DNA of 64,000 nt from Hamadaea flava (GTDB lineage Bacteria; Actinomycetota; Actinomycetes; Mycobacteriales; Micromonosporaceae), in assembly GCF_024172085.1 (NCBI RefSeq), contig NZ_JAMZDZ010000001.1:6138001-6202000 (forward strand), given 5' to 3'. Shown here one piece after another: positions 53,794-62,223 of this stretch; positions within the stretch are counted from its first letter, which is position 1; the number at the start of each line of letters is the position of its first letter. The position numbers and the translations under genes are program-made. A model generated the notes under the pieces. It saw nothing but the letters and a program-made list of their open reading frames with translations. It made no database searches and was not told the origin of the DNA.

Positions 53794-53983
53794 CGCAGCG
53801 GGAGAACCCGCGCGGGGGAGGGGAGAGCCCGTGTGGGGGAGCGCTTTCTCGGCGCAGCCAACGTTGGCACATCGGGAATTCGTTGTCGGAGGCAGCAAAA
53901 TTGCTGGCCAGGGTATAGCGCAAGGAAAGGGGCCGGAAACAAGGTCTTGACATCGACGGTAGTCGGGATGAAACCTCTCCCCA

Positions 53984-53995
53984 GAGAGCGCTCTC
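53984..53995. promoter_or_regulatory. LacI-type operator upstream of the beta-helix gene
   Basis: GAGAGCGCTCTC is a perfect 12-bp palindrome with the central CG typical of LacI-family sites, and resembles the CebR box of streptomycetes (GGGAGCGCTCCC). A second, imperfect box GGGGAGCGCTTTCTC lies at about 53837-53850. Both point to carbohydrate-dependent repression of the secreted protein gene. Confidence 0.6.
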
Positions 53996-54030
53996 CTATC
54001 CCGTTCCGACTCCGTCCCCCTGGAGATGTC

Positions 54031-56613
54031 ATGAGACGTCTGCACGCCACAGCGGTGGCGGCCGCGGCAGCTCTGCTCGCGACCTGCTTCGCCGTCGTGC
54101 TCACCGGTTCGGCCAAGGCGGCCGACCCGCTGCTCTCCCAAGGCAAGCCCGTCACCGCCTCGTCCGCCGAGAACGCCGGCACTCCCGCGGCCAACGCCGT
54201 CGACGGGAACGCCGGAACTCGATGGTCGAGCGCCTTCAGCGATCCGCAGTGGATTCAGGTCGACCTGGGCGCCACCGCCACGGTCAGCCAGGTCGTCCTG
54301 CAGTGGGAGGCGGCGTACGCGACCGCTTTCCAACTTCAGGTGTCGGCCGACGCCACCACCTGGACCACCGTCTACAGCACCTCCAGCGGCACGGGCGGCA
54401 CCCAGACGCTGGCCGTCAGCGGCACCGGCCGCTACGTGCGGCTGTACGGCACGGCGCGGGCGACCGCGTACGGGTATTCGCTGTGGGAGTTCCAGGTTTA
54501 CGGCTCGACCGGCGGAACGAGCTGCGGCACGGCCAACGCCGCGCTCAACCGGCCCGCAACCGCCTCGTCCGCCGAGAACGCCGGCACGGCAGCTTCCGCC
54601 GCGGTCGACGGGAACGCCGGAACTCGATGGTCGAGCGCCTTCAGCGATCCGCAGTGGCTCCAGGTCGACCTCGGCAGCGTGCAGACGATCTGCCAGGCGG
54701 TCCTGCAGTGGGAGGCGGCGTACGCGACCGCGTTCCAGCTTCAGGTGTCGACCGACGCCGCCACCTGGACGAGCGTCTACAGCACCACGACCGGGACCGG
54801 CGGGACGCAGACGCTGACCGTCAACGGGACCGGCCGCTACGTACGCCTCTACGGCACCGCCCGGGCCACCGGCTACGGGTACTCACTCTGGGAGTTCGTC
54901 ATCCGTACCGGCACGACCACGAGCCCGACCCCCACCAGCCCGACTCCGACGCCGACCGGCCCGCAGCTGCCCGGCGGCGGTTCGCTCGGTCCGAACGTGA
55001 AGGTCTTCGACCCGAGCATGTCGGGCGCGACGATCCAGAGCCAGGTCGACACCGTCTTCGCCCAGATGGAGTCCAACCAGTTCGGCTCCCAGCGGTACGC
55101 CCTGCTGTTCAAGCCGGGCACGTACAGCGGATTCAACGCCCAGATCGGCTTCTACACCTCGATCGCCGGGCTCGGGCAGAACCCGGGCGACGTCCGCATC
55201 AACGGCGACGTCACCGTCGACGCGGGCTGGTTCGGCGGCAACGCGACGCAGAACTTCTGGCGGTCGGCCGAGAACTTCTCGATCTACCCGTCGGCCGGGT
55301 TCACCCGCTGGGCCGTCTCGCAGGCCGCCCCGTTCCGGCGGATCGACGTGCACGGCGACCTGAACCTGGCGCCCAACGGCTATGGCTGGGCCAGCGGCGG
55401 TTACATCGCCGACTCCCGGGTCAGCGGCCAGGTGGGTCCGTACTCGCAGCAGCAGTGGTACACCCGGGACAGCCAGATCGGCAGCTGGGGCAACGGCGTC
55501 TGGAACATGGTGTTCTCCGGAGTGCAGGGCGCGCCCGCGCAGGCCTTCCCGAACCCGCCCTACACGACGCTCGCGACGACTCCGGTAAGCCGGGAGAAGC
55601 CGTACCTCTACCTCGACGCGAGTGGGGCGTACCGGGTGTTCGTGCCGTCGCTGCGGACCAACGCGTCCGGCACCACCTGGGCGAACGGCTCGACGCCGGG
55701 CACCTCGATCCCGTTGACCCAGTTCTACGTCGCCCAGCCCACCGACTCGGCGGCCACCCTCAACCTCGCGCTGGCGCAGGGCCTCAACCTGCTCTTCACC
55801 CCCGGCGTCTACCACCTCAACCAGACCATCAACGTGACGCGGGCCGACACGGTCGTCCTCGGTCTCGGGTACGCCACCTTGATCCCCGACAACGGCGTGA
55901 CCCCGATGACCGTGGCCGACGTGGACGGCGTGAAGATCGCTGGTCTGCTCTTCGACGCGGGTGCGGTCAACTCGCCCGTCCTCCTCCAGATCGGACCGAC
56001 GGGGTCGAGCGCCTCGCACACCGCCAACCCGATCTCGATCAACGACGTCTTCTTCCGGATCGGCGGCGCCGGCGCGGGGAAGGCCACCACCAGCCTCATC
56101 GTCAACAGCAACAACACCCTGATCGACCACATCTGGGCCTGGCGCGCCGACCACGGCACGGGCGTCGGCTGGACGGTGAACACCGCCGACACCGGCCTCA
56201 TCGTCAACGGCAACAACGTCACCGCCCTCGGCCTGTTCGTCGAGCACTACCAGAAGTACGAGGTGATCTGGAACGGCAACGGCGGCAAGACGATCTTCTT
56301 CCAGAACGAGATGCCGTACGACCCGCCGAACCAGGCCGCCTGGCGAGCGGGCGGCTACGCGGCGTACAAGGTGGCCGACAGCGTCACCTCGCACGAGGGC
56401 TGGGGACTGGGCAGCTACTGCTACTTCAACGTGGACCCGACGATCGTCGCCGAGCACGGCTTCGAGGTGCCGGTCACCGCCAACGTGAAGTTCCACGACC
56501 TGCTCACCGTCTCACTCGGCGGTAACGGCACGATCGCGCACGTCATCAACTCCACGGGCGGACCCGCCCAGGGCACGGCCACCGTTCCGGTGAACATCGT
56601 CAGCTTCCCCTGA
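54031..56613 (+). CDS. Secreted discoidin-discoidin-beta-helix protein
   Basis: An 860-residue exported protein. Signal peptide MRRLHATAVAAAAALLATCF...AKA. Two F5/8-type C (CBM32-like) domains at about 35-160 and 170-295 (ASSAENAGTPAANAVDGNAG, GNAGTRWSSAFSDPQW, YGYSLWEFQVYG), then a Thr/Pro linker, then a parallel beta-helix-type domain of about 540 residues (LLFKPGTYSGFNAQIGFYT, LLFTPGVYHLNQTINVTRA). Actinomycete homologues are often mislabelled adenylyl cyclase; the fold suggests polysaccharide binding or cleavage. No catalytic residues can be assigned. ATG with GGAG upstream; LacI-type boxes in the promoter. Confidence 0.85.
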   Translation: MRRLHATAVAAAAALLATCFAVVLTGSAKAADPLLSQGKPVTASSAENAGTPAANAVDGNAGTRWSSAFSDPQWIQVDLGATATVSQVVLQWEAAYATAFQLQVSADATTWTTVYSTSSGTGGTQTLAVSGTGRYVRLYGTARATAYGYSLWEFQVYGSTGGTSCGTANAALNRPATASSAENAGTAASAAVDGNAGTRWSSAFSDPQWLQVDLGSVQTICQAVLQWEAAYATAFQLQVSTDAATWTSVYSTTTGTGGTQTLTVNGTGRYVRLYGTARATGYGYSLWEFVIRTGTTTSPTPTSPTPTPTGPQLPGGGSLGPNVKVFDPSMSGATIQSQVDTVFAQMESNQFGSQRYALLFKPGTYSGFNAQIGFYTSIAGLGQNPGDVRINGDVTVDAGWFGGNATQNFWRSAENFSIYPSAGFTRWAVSQAAPFRRIDVHGDLNLAPNGYGWASGGYIADSRVSGQVGPYSQQQWYTRDSQIGSWGNGVWNMVFSGVQGAPAQAFPNPPYTTLATTPVSREKPYLYLDASGAYRVFVPSLRTNASGTTWANGSTPGTSIPLTQFYVAQPTDSAATLNLALAQGLNLLFTPGVYHLNQTINVTRADTVVLGLGYATLIPDNGVTPMTVADVDGVKIAGLLFDAGAVNSPVLLQIGPTGSSASHTANPISINDVFFRIGGAGAGKATTSLIVNSNNTLIDHIWAWRADHGTGVGWTVNTADTGLIVNGNNVTALGLFVEHYQKYEVIWNGNGGKTIFFQNEMPYDPPNQAAWRAGGYAAYKVADSVTSHEGWGLGSYCYFNVDPTIVAEHGFEVPVTANVKFHDLLTVSLGGNGTIAHVINSTGGPAQGTATVPVNIVSFP
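54604..54657 (+). repeat. Second copy of a 54-base identical intragenic repeat
   Basis: Positions 54199-54252 and 54604-54657 are identical base for base, within the two discoidin domains; another identical stretch of about 30 bases follows in each (from about 54295 and 54700). Recent duplication or gene conversion. Confidence 0.85.
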
Positions 56614-56629
56614 CGGCGCCGCTCCCACG

Positions 56630-56660
56630 CGCCGCGCGGACCCGCCCAGTCCGCGCGGCG
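56630..56660 (+). terminator. Terminator after the beta-helix gene
   Basis: CGCCGCGCGGAC (56630-56641) pairs perfectly with GTCCGCGCGGCG (56649-56660) around a 7-base loop. Confidence 0.8.
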
Positions 56661-56673
56661 TACCCTCCTGAAA

Positions 56674-57663
56674 ATGCGAAAAGCGAGCGGCGCGATGTTC
56701 GGGCTTGCCCTCGGCGACGCGCTGGGCAAGCCCACGGAGTTCATGCGGTACGCGGAGATCACTGCCCGATTCGGTCCAGGCGGACCGGCCGAACCGGCCG
56801 GCGATCCGGCCCTGGTGACGGACGATACGCAGATGACCCTCGCGGTGGCCGACGCGCTCCTGGCGGCGGAGGCCCTGGATGCGGCGACCCTGGAACCGTT
56901 GTGGCGCAAGGAGTTCATGGACTGGGCGGTGAGCCCGGAGAACAACCGCGCCCCCGGCATGACCTGCATGCGGGCGATCGGCCGGCTGGCCGAAGGGCAG
57001 CCGTGGATCGCGGCGACCGAGGCCGGGTCCAAAGGTTGCGGCGCCAACATGCGAGTCGCCCCGGTGGGCCTGGTGCCGCAGGTGCCCGACGCGGACCGGG
57101 CGGGCATGGCGCAGTTGCAGGCGGCCCTGACGCACGGCCACCCGACGGCGCTGGCGGCCAGCGACCTGACGGCGTTCGCGGTGCACTGGCTGCGCGACGG
57201 GCTCGCACCGCTCAGCCTGCCGGCCGCGCTGCGGCAGCGGTGCGCCGACCAGCGCGGCGTCTACCACGTCGACTGGCTCGGCGAACTGTGGCAACGTCCA
57301 GGCGAGACGACGCCGGAGGAGTTCATCGCTCGCGGCTGGGACGAGTGCGCCGCCATTCTGGACCGGCTCGAAGCGGCCCTCGTCGCGCCGGATCGCGACG
57401 CCGATCCATGCCTGGCCACCGGTGAGGGCTGGATCGCCGAGGAGGCGCTGGCGACCGGCCTGCTCTGCTTCCTCCTGTACGCCGACGACCCGGTCGCGGC
57501 GCTGCGGCGGGGTGCGGTGACCGCCGGGGACTCCGACTCGATCGCCAGTCTGGCCGGCGCCTTCGCCGGAGCCGCGTACGGACTGGCCGCCTGGCCTTCC
57601 GATTGGATAGGCCGCATCGAGTACGCCGCCGAACTCGACCGCATCGGCCGAGCCTGGGACTGA
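56674..57663 (+). CDS. ADP-ribosylglycohydrolase
   Basis: A 329-residue DraG/ARH-family protein that would remove ADP-ribose from proteins or small molecules. Metal-binding motifs TDDTQMT (residues about 49-55) and AGDSDSIASLAGAFAGAAYG near the C-terminus are intact; GLALGDALGKPTEF is the family start. Substrate unknown. Single gene. Confidence 0.92.
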   Translation: MRKASGAMFGLALGDALGKPTEFMRYAEITARFGPGGPAEPAGDPALVTDDTQMTLAVADALLAAEALDAATLEPLWRKEFMDWAVSPENNRAPGMTCMRAIGRLAEGQPWIAATEAGSKGCGANMRVAPVGLVPQVPDADRAGMAQLQAALTHGHPTALAASDLTAFAVHWLRDGLAPLSLPAALRQRCADQRGVYHVDWLGELWQRPGETTPEEFIARGWDECAAILDRLEAALVAPDRDADPCLATGEGWIAEEALATGLLCFLLYADDPVAALRRGAVTAGDSDSIASLAGAFAGAAYGLAAWPSDWIGRIEYAAELDRIGRAWD

Positions 57664-57700
57664 AAGTCTCCACCGCCCGGCGTCGTACGCGCCGCTGCTC

Positions 57701-57760
57701 GTTCGACGTATAGGTGACAGCGTTCGTTCGACGTCTAGATGACGGTGTTCGTTCGACAGG
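57701..57760. repeat. 25-bp tandem repeats in the yciI-ECF42 promoter region
   Basis: GTTCGAC recurs at exactly 57701, 57726 and 57751. The first two 25-base units (GTTCGACGTATAGGTGACAG and GTTCGACGTCTAGATGACGG, each ending in GTTC) are close copies; the third is partial. They may hold repeated sigma-factor recognition boxes. Confidence 0.7.
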
Positions 57761-57782
57761 TAGGCGAGGAAGGGAGATCGAG

Positions 57783-58211
57783 ATGCGAGTCATGGTGATC
57801 ATCAAGTCCGACGAGAATGCCGAGGCGGGGGTGCTGCCCGGCGACGAGGTCGTCGGTTCGATGATCAAATACAACGAGGAGCTGATCAAGGCGGGCGTGA
57901 TGCTCGCCGGCGAGGGCCTGCACCCGAGCGTCAAAGGCGCCCGGGTCACCTTCAAGGCAGGCAAGGCGACCGTCGTCGACGGCCCGTTCGCCGAGGCCAA
58001 GGAGCTGATCGCGGGCTTCTGGCTGTGGCAGGTCAAGTCGATGGACGAGGCCGTCGAGTGGGTCAAGCGGATGCCGGCGTCCCAGGGCACCTCGGACGAC
58101 CAGGTCGCGGAGATCGAGATCCGGCAGGTCTTCGAGAACGAGGAGTTCGACGGGCAGATCAGCCCGGAGCTGCAGGAGCAGGACGCCCGGCAGCGTAGCG
58201 GCTTGCAGTAA
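57783..58211 (+). CDS. YciI/DGPF-domain protein
   Basis: A 142-residue YCII-related protein with the DGPFAEAKELIAGFWLWQV motif that names the DGPF group. Such proteins are the standard partners and probable targets of ECF42 sigma factors. The ATG at 57783 has GGAAGGGAG upstream. Lies 27 bases before the sigma gene. Confidence 0.92.
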   Translation: MRVMVIIKSDENAEAGVLPGDEVVGSMIKYNEELIKAGVMLAGEGLHPSVKGARVTFKAGKATVVDGPFAEAKELIAGFWLWQVKSMDEAVEWVKRMPASQGTSDDQVAEIEIRQVFENEEFDGQISPELQEQDARQRSGLQ

Positions 58212-58238
58212 CGGCGGCGGGGCTGCTCTCATTGGGCG

Positions 58239-59492
58239 GTGTCGGCAGCGCAACGGGCGGTGGACGCCGTCTGGCGGATCGAGTCCGCCCGGATCATCGC
58301 CGGACTGGCCCGTGTCGTCCGCGACGTCGGCCTGGCCGAGGAACTCGCCCAGGATGCGGTGGTCGCCGCGCTCGAACAATGGCCGGAGTCAGGCGTACCG
58401 GATAATCCGGGCGCCTGGCTCATGCTGATCGCCAAGCGGCGCGCGGTCGACTATCTGCGGCGGCAGGAGACGCTGACGCGCAAGGTCGCCGAACTGGGCC
58501 GTGGCCTCGAAGACCACACGGAGTCGTTCGAGGCGGAAGTGGATGCCGCGCTCGACGACGACATCGGCGACAATCTGCTCAGCCTGGTCTTCACCGCGTG
58601 CCATCCGGTGCTCTCGCCGGAAGCCCGGGTCGCCCTCACGCTCCGCCTGCTCGGCGGGCTCACCACCGACGAGATCGCGCGGGCGTACCTGGTGCCGGAG
58701 ACGACCGTGGCCCAACGGATCACCCGGGCCAAGAAAACACTGGCGCAGAAGCAGATCCCGTTCGAGGCGCCGCGAGGCGCGGAACTCTCCGAACGCCTGC
58801 CCTCGGTCCTCGAAGTCGTCTACGCCATCTTCAACGAGGGCTACGCCGCGACCACCGGAAAGAACTGGGTACGCCCGACGCTGTGCGAGGAAGCGCTGCG
58901 CCTGGGCCGCATCCTCGCCGAACTCGTCTCGGGCGAACCAGAGGTGCACGGCCTGGTGTCGCTGATGGAGATCCAAGCCTCGCGCCTGCGCGCCCGCGTC
59001 GGCCGCGACGGCCGACCCGTGCTGCTGCTCGACCAGAACCGCACGCTCTGGGACCGCATCCTGATCCGGCGTGGGCTGATCGCCCTCGACCGCGCCTTCG
59101 CGATCGGCGAACCGGTCGGCCCGTACACCCTCCAAGCCTCGATCGCGGCCTGCCACGCCCGCGCCGCCACCGCCGAGGACACCGACTGGGCGCAGATGGT
59201 GCGGCTCTACGAACTGCTCGGCGAACTCACCCCGTCCCCAGTGGTCGAACTCAACCGGGCGGTCGCGGTCGGCATGGCGTCCGGCCCCGAAGCGGCGCTC
59301 AAACTGGTCGACGCGCTCGCCGACGAACCCGCGCTGTCCGCGTACCACCTGTTGCCGAGCGTGCGGGGCGACCTACTGGCCAAGCTCGGCCGCACAGCCG
59401 AAGCCCGCGCCGAGTTCGAGCGCGCGGCGACGCTGACCCGCAACGAGTCCGAGCGCATCCTGCTGCTTGAGCGGGCACACTCCCTTCCTTGA
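58239..59492 (+). CDS. ECF42-type RNA polymerase sigma factor
   Basis: A 417-residue ECF sigma factor. Sigma2 (LAEELAQDAVVAALEQWPES, NPGAWLMLIAKRRAVDYLRR) and sigma4 (LLGGLTTDEIARAYLVPETT, VAQRITRAKKTL) are followed by a C-terminal extension of about 200 residues rich in TPR-like helices (FNEGYAATTGKNWVRPTLCE, LNRAVAVGMASGPEAAL). This extension and the DGPF neighbour define ECF42, which lacks a classical anti-sigma factor; the extension is thought to regulate activity. GTG start with a weak ribosome site. Confidence 0.92.
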   Translation: MSAAQRAVDAVWRIESARIIAGLARVVRDVGLAEELAQDAVVAALEQWPESGVPDNPGAWLMLIAKRRAVDYLRRQETLTRKVAELGRGLEDHTESFEAEVDAALDDDIGDNLLSLVFTACHPVLSPEARVALTLRLLGGLTTDEIARAYLVPETTVAQRITRAKKTLAQKQIPFEAPRGAELSERLPSVLEVVYAIFNEGYAATTGKNWVRPTLCEEALRLGRILAELVSGEPEVHGLVSLMEIQASRLRARVGRDGRPVLLLDQNRTLWDRILIRRGLIALDRAFAIGEPVGPYTLQASIAACHARAATAEDTDWAQMVRLYELLGELTPSPVVELNRAVAVGMASGPEAALKLVDALADEPALSAYHLLPSVRGDLLAKLGRTAEARAEFERAATLTRNESERILLLERAHSLP

Positions 59493-59526
59493 CCGGTACG
59501 CGACGCGCAGTGCCATACTCGCGCTC

Positions 59527-59922
59527 ATGGGAACCTGGGACGCCGGACCATACGACAACGACGACGCCTCCGACTGGCTGGAAGACCTCTTCGAAGCCGA
59601 CCCGGCGGAGTGGTCGGACATCATCGCCGAAACCCTGACGGCGGTCGTCGACTGGGACGACTACCTCGAATACCCGGAAGCCGCCGAAGCAGTGGCCGCC
59701 GCTGCGGTCGTCGCCTCCCAGCAACCCGGCATGGCGGCGTACGCCCCGGAGATGTTCGCCGACGACGAGGAACTGGACTTCCCGGAGTCGCTGCGCGACC
59801 TCGCCGTACGCGCCCTGGACCGGGTCGTCGGCGACGAGTCCGAATGGCGTGAGATGTGGGACGGCAACGGCGACGAAGCCTTCGACGTCGTACGCGAACT
59901 CCGCGCAGCCCTCGCCGGCTAG
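59527..59922 (+). CDS. DUF4259 protein
   Basis: A 131-residue acidic protein with the DUF4259 start MGTWDAGPYDNDDASDWLED. Function unknown. Its TAG stop shares the tetramer CTAG with the stop of the convergent methyltransferase gene. Confidence 0.87.
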   Translation: MGTWDAGPYDNDDASDWLEDLFEADPAEWSDIIAETLTAVVDWDDYLEYPEAAEAVAAAAVVASQQPGMAAYAPEMFADDEELDFPESLRDLAVRALDRVVGDESEWREMWDGNGDEAFDVVRELRAALAG

Positions 59923-60575
59923 CTTCCGTCCCCTCCGGCCAGCCGATAGTAGGAGTCGACGGCGGGCTGGCCGGTGTAGTTCGGCCCGGCCGCATCGTCG
60001 GCGCCCTGATACTCATACGGCAGCTCGAACGCGGCCGGCCCCGCACAGCCGATCAGCTTCCGTCGAGCGTCATAGGTCAAGCCGCAGCTACGCAGCACGC
60101 GGGCCACCCCAGGCACCCCTTTGACGCTCGCCAGATCGAGATTCGCGGCGAACCGGCCGCCCGGCGCCAGCCAGCCCACCGCCCGCCGCAGTACGCCCAA
60201 CTTGTCGCCGACGTAGTGCAGCCCGTGCACACATGTGATCAGATCGAACGCGCCGTCGGTCTGCCACTCGTGCAACGACGCGACCGTCAGACGCAGATTC
60301 GACCGCCCGGGCGGCACCGGGTCGAAGAAGTCCACCAGATCCACCCCGACGATCCGGCCGGCGAACCCCTCCGACGCCTCGATCAGCGCCCGGCCCCGGC
60401 CACAGCACAGATCCAGCCACGATGAGCCGCCCGTCGACGCCAAGTACGCCACCGGGTCGAACCCGAGATCCCGCGCATAGCTGTTCACCCCGACCAGGCC
60501 ACGTTCCCGATTCATCGCATTGTTGGCGACCACCGACGACGCCTCCAACGCCGCCGCGTCCAACAGCCTGCTCAC
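59919..60575 (-). CDS. Class I SAM-dependent methyltransferase
   Basis: A 218-residue Rossmann-fold methyltransferase: motif I SWLDLCCGRGRALIEAS, motif II acidic residue in VGVDLVDFF, and DLITCVHGLHYVGDK at the catalytic strand. Substrate unknown. GTG start overlaps the upstream stop by four bases; last gene of a three-gene minus-strand operon. Confidence 0.87.
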   Translation of the reverse strand: MSRLLDAAALEASSVVANNAMNRERGLVGVNSYARDLGFDPVAYLASTGGSSWLDLCCGRGRALIEASEGFAGRIVGVDLVDFFDPVPPGRSNLRLTVASLHEWQTDGAFDLITCVHGLHYVGDKLGVLRRAVGWLAPGGRFAANLDLASVKGVPGVARVLRSCGLTYDARRKLIGCAGPAAFELPYEYQGADDAAGPNYTGQPAVDSYYRLAGGDGS

Positions 60576-60811
60576 AGCTCCGACGCCGACCAGCCGGCCC
60601 GCGAAGCGCCCGCGAGACGCTCGGCCGTCACCAGCACCTCGACCGGATCGGCGCCCTCACCCAGGATTACGCCGTCGGGGGTGCTTTCGGCGTACAAGCG
60701 GATCTCGAAGATCTCGCCGACGGACTCGATCCCGACCCACGAACCGGCCGTGACGCCCTGCTGGATGGGGACCCCGCGCCGCAACGCACCCACAGCCTCG
60801 CCCGGCGTCAT
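60572..60811 (-). CDS. Small hypothetical protein
   Basis: A 79-residue protein (MTPGEAVGALRRGVPIQQGV, then EIFEIRLYAESTPDGVILGE). No recognised domain. It overlaps both neighbours by four bases (ATGA and GTGA), which supports it as a real gene in the operon. Confidence 0.65.
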   Translation of the reverse strand: MTPGEAVGALRRGVPIQQGVTAGSWVGIESVGEIFEIRLYAESTPDGVILGEGADPVEVLVTAERLAGASRAGWSASEL

Positions 60812-60963
60812 CGCTTCGCCACCCAGTAGACCTGCTTGTGCCCCCGAGCCTCCAACGCAGCCGCCTGCGCCTCGGCAGCCTCGCGCGTGGCGTGGCGCGC
60901 GACCTCGTAACGGTTGCCGTTGTCGTCCTGACGCCACACGACCCAGATCGTCTCGTCGGCCAT
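60808..60963 (-). CDS. Small SPOR-like protein
   Basis: A 51-residue protein, MADETIWVVWRQDDNGNRYE followed by a helix (ATREAAEAQAAALEARGHK) and a final strand QVYWVAKR. The strand-helix-strand pattern resembles half of a SPOR-type or RNP-like fold; such short proteins are common and uncharacterised in actinobacteria. First gene of the operon. Confidence 0.7.
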   Translation of the reverse strand: MADETIWVVWRQDDNGNRYEVARHATREAAEAQAAALEARGHKQVYWVAKR

Positions 60964-61015
60964 GCCGCAATCTAAGCCGACCCGCGCACCCCACGCAGTC
61001 ACCTTTTCCGACCAT

Positions 61016-61065
61016 GATCAGGGTCATTTCCACGTTGCCGGGGCGACATGAAAATGACCCTGATC
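61016..61065. repeat. GATCA-bounded palindrome, copy F
   Basis: GATCAGGGTCATTT (61016-61029) and AAATGACCCTGATC (61052-61065) are perfect complements, 22-base spacer, 50 bp in all. Lies between divergent genes, so it is not an obvious terminator; the gap to 61250 otherwise shows no gene. Confidence 0.7.
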
Positions 61066-61250
61066 AACGCCCAGCTCAGAATGCCGGGCAATGGCTGATC
61101 GGGAGGGCGACGGACGAGTCGGCCTGTACGCCGGATTCGGGTCGCGCTATGTGCCCTGACCTGCGGTTCTTCACGTGATCACGGGTTGTGGGCCGTCACT
61201 GGGCCGTCCCGGTGGTTTAGCCTCTCGGAGAGCGAGAAGGACGGCAGGCT

Positions 61251-61943
61251 GTGAGTTTCGATCTTTACGTGTGGCATGAGCCAGCTCCCCTGACAGCCGA
61301 TGCTGCGCTAGGGAAGCTCGAACAATGGGCCGAAGGAGCCGAGGACCCTTTTGCGGCGCACCCTGCCGTGATGGCAATGCGCAATGCGCTCCTGGAGCGT
61401 TTCCCGCCGCTGGAGTCGCTCAGAGCCGAGGAACTCGACTCGTCAGGCGTTTGGAGCTTGACCCCAGAACCATCGGAATCGATCTTGTCTATCTCGATCA
61501 TTTGGTCGAGAGCGGCGGAGGTGGGCGAGGCAGTTGCTGCTATGGCTAACGACTATGGCCTGGTCTGCTACGAGCCTGGCTTCCACATCGTCAACCCGAA
61601 CGCCCCCGGGTACATCCCCGCCTTCGTGCTGACGTCGGCAGCGTATCCAGACGTTCCCGATCCTGACGCGCAGCGCATCGAGTGGACGGTCCGGAAGCTC
61701 AGCAACGAGAATCACTACGCCGTCCTAGAACGAGCCGATGGTTGGTACGTGCAGGTTGGGTTCGGCGAGAAGGTTGGTGCCCCGGCGGGAACGTACGGCT
61801 TGGAGTATCGAGAAGGTTCGTCTGACAGCGGCGCTCGCGCCGAGACCAGGGATGTAGCAGAGGCTGTACGCCTGTTGCAGGAGTTCCTCGGAGGGCAAGA
61901 GCACTGGAAGCATCGGCACGCCTGGAAGGCATTGGCGTTGTAG
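61251..61943 (+). CDS. Hypothetical protein
   Basis: A 230-residue soluble protein starting MSFDLYVWHEPAPLTADAAL. The first half (to about 110) resembles a group of actinobacterial hypothetical proteins with FDLYVW...RFPPLESL; the second half (LSNENHYAVLERADGWYVQV) has the look of a small immunity or SMI1-like fold, which is a weak impression. Codon use is visibly less GC-rich than the genes to the left, suggesting transfer. GTG start. Confidence 0.75.
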   Translation: MSFDLYVWHEPAPLTADAALGKLEQWAEGAEDPFAAHPAVMAMRNALLERFPPLESLRAEELDSSGVWSLTPEPSESILSISIIWSRAAEVGEAVAAMANDYGLVCYEPGFHIVNPNAPGYIPAFVLTSAAYPDVPDPDAQRIEWTVRKLSNENHYAVLERADGWYVQVGFGEKVGAPAGTYGLEYREGSSDSGARAETRDVAEAVRLLQEFLGGQEHWKHRHAWKALAL

Positions 61944-61949
61944 GGATTG

Positions 61950-62085
61950 TCAAGGCGAGACCATGCTTCGGAGCAGGTGGTCAACCGCCGTCCTGGTCCG
62001 CTCCTCGCTGGACGGCATCAGGTGGGCGTATCGCCGGAGCGTGAAGGCAGGGTCGGAGTGTTGGTGAACACTCACGCCTACGGCT
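61950..62085 (-). pseudogene. C-terminal remnant of a tyrosine recombinase (integrase)
   Basis: The minus strand reads SDPAFTLRRYAHLMPSSEER then TRTAVDHLLRSMVSP and a stop at 61952-61950. This is the C-terminal box of phage/AICE-type integrases, with the catalytic tyrosine in LRRYAHLMP. Nothing upstream continues the enzyme; it is joined to an unrelated plus-strand fragment. The left boundary is exact (stop codon), the right one approximate. Confidence 0.7.
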
Positions 62086-62219
62086 TCCCCGCCGCACACT
62101 GCCCGACATTCGACCTGCGCCACCTGTCAGGCGGCGAGCTGTTCAACACGTACGCCGACTCGTTCGACCGTGTGTGGTCCAGTGGCAAGCCCATCTGGGG
62201 CGGCCTCGTGGCAGGCTAG
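62058..62219 (+). pseudogene. C-terminal remnant of a DUF5919-type regulator
   Basis: Plus strand VLVNTHAYGFPAAHCPTFDL then RHLSGGELFNTYADSFDRVW and a stop at 62217-62219. The GG-L-F-x-T-Y-x-x-S-F-x-R-V-W pattern is the end of DUF5919 domains, which normally follow an XRE helix-turn-helix. The N-terminal part is missing. Confidence 0.6.
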
Positions 62220-62223
62220 GGGA

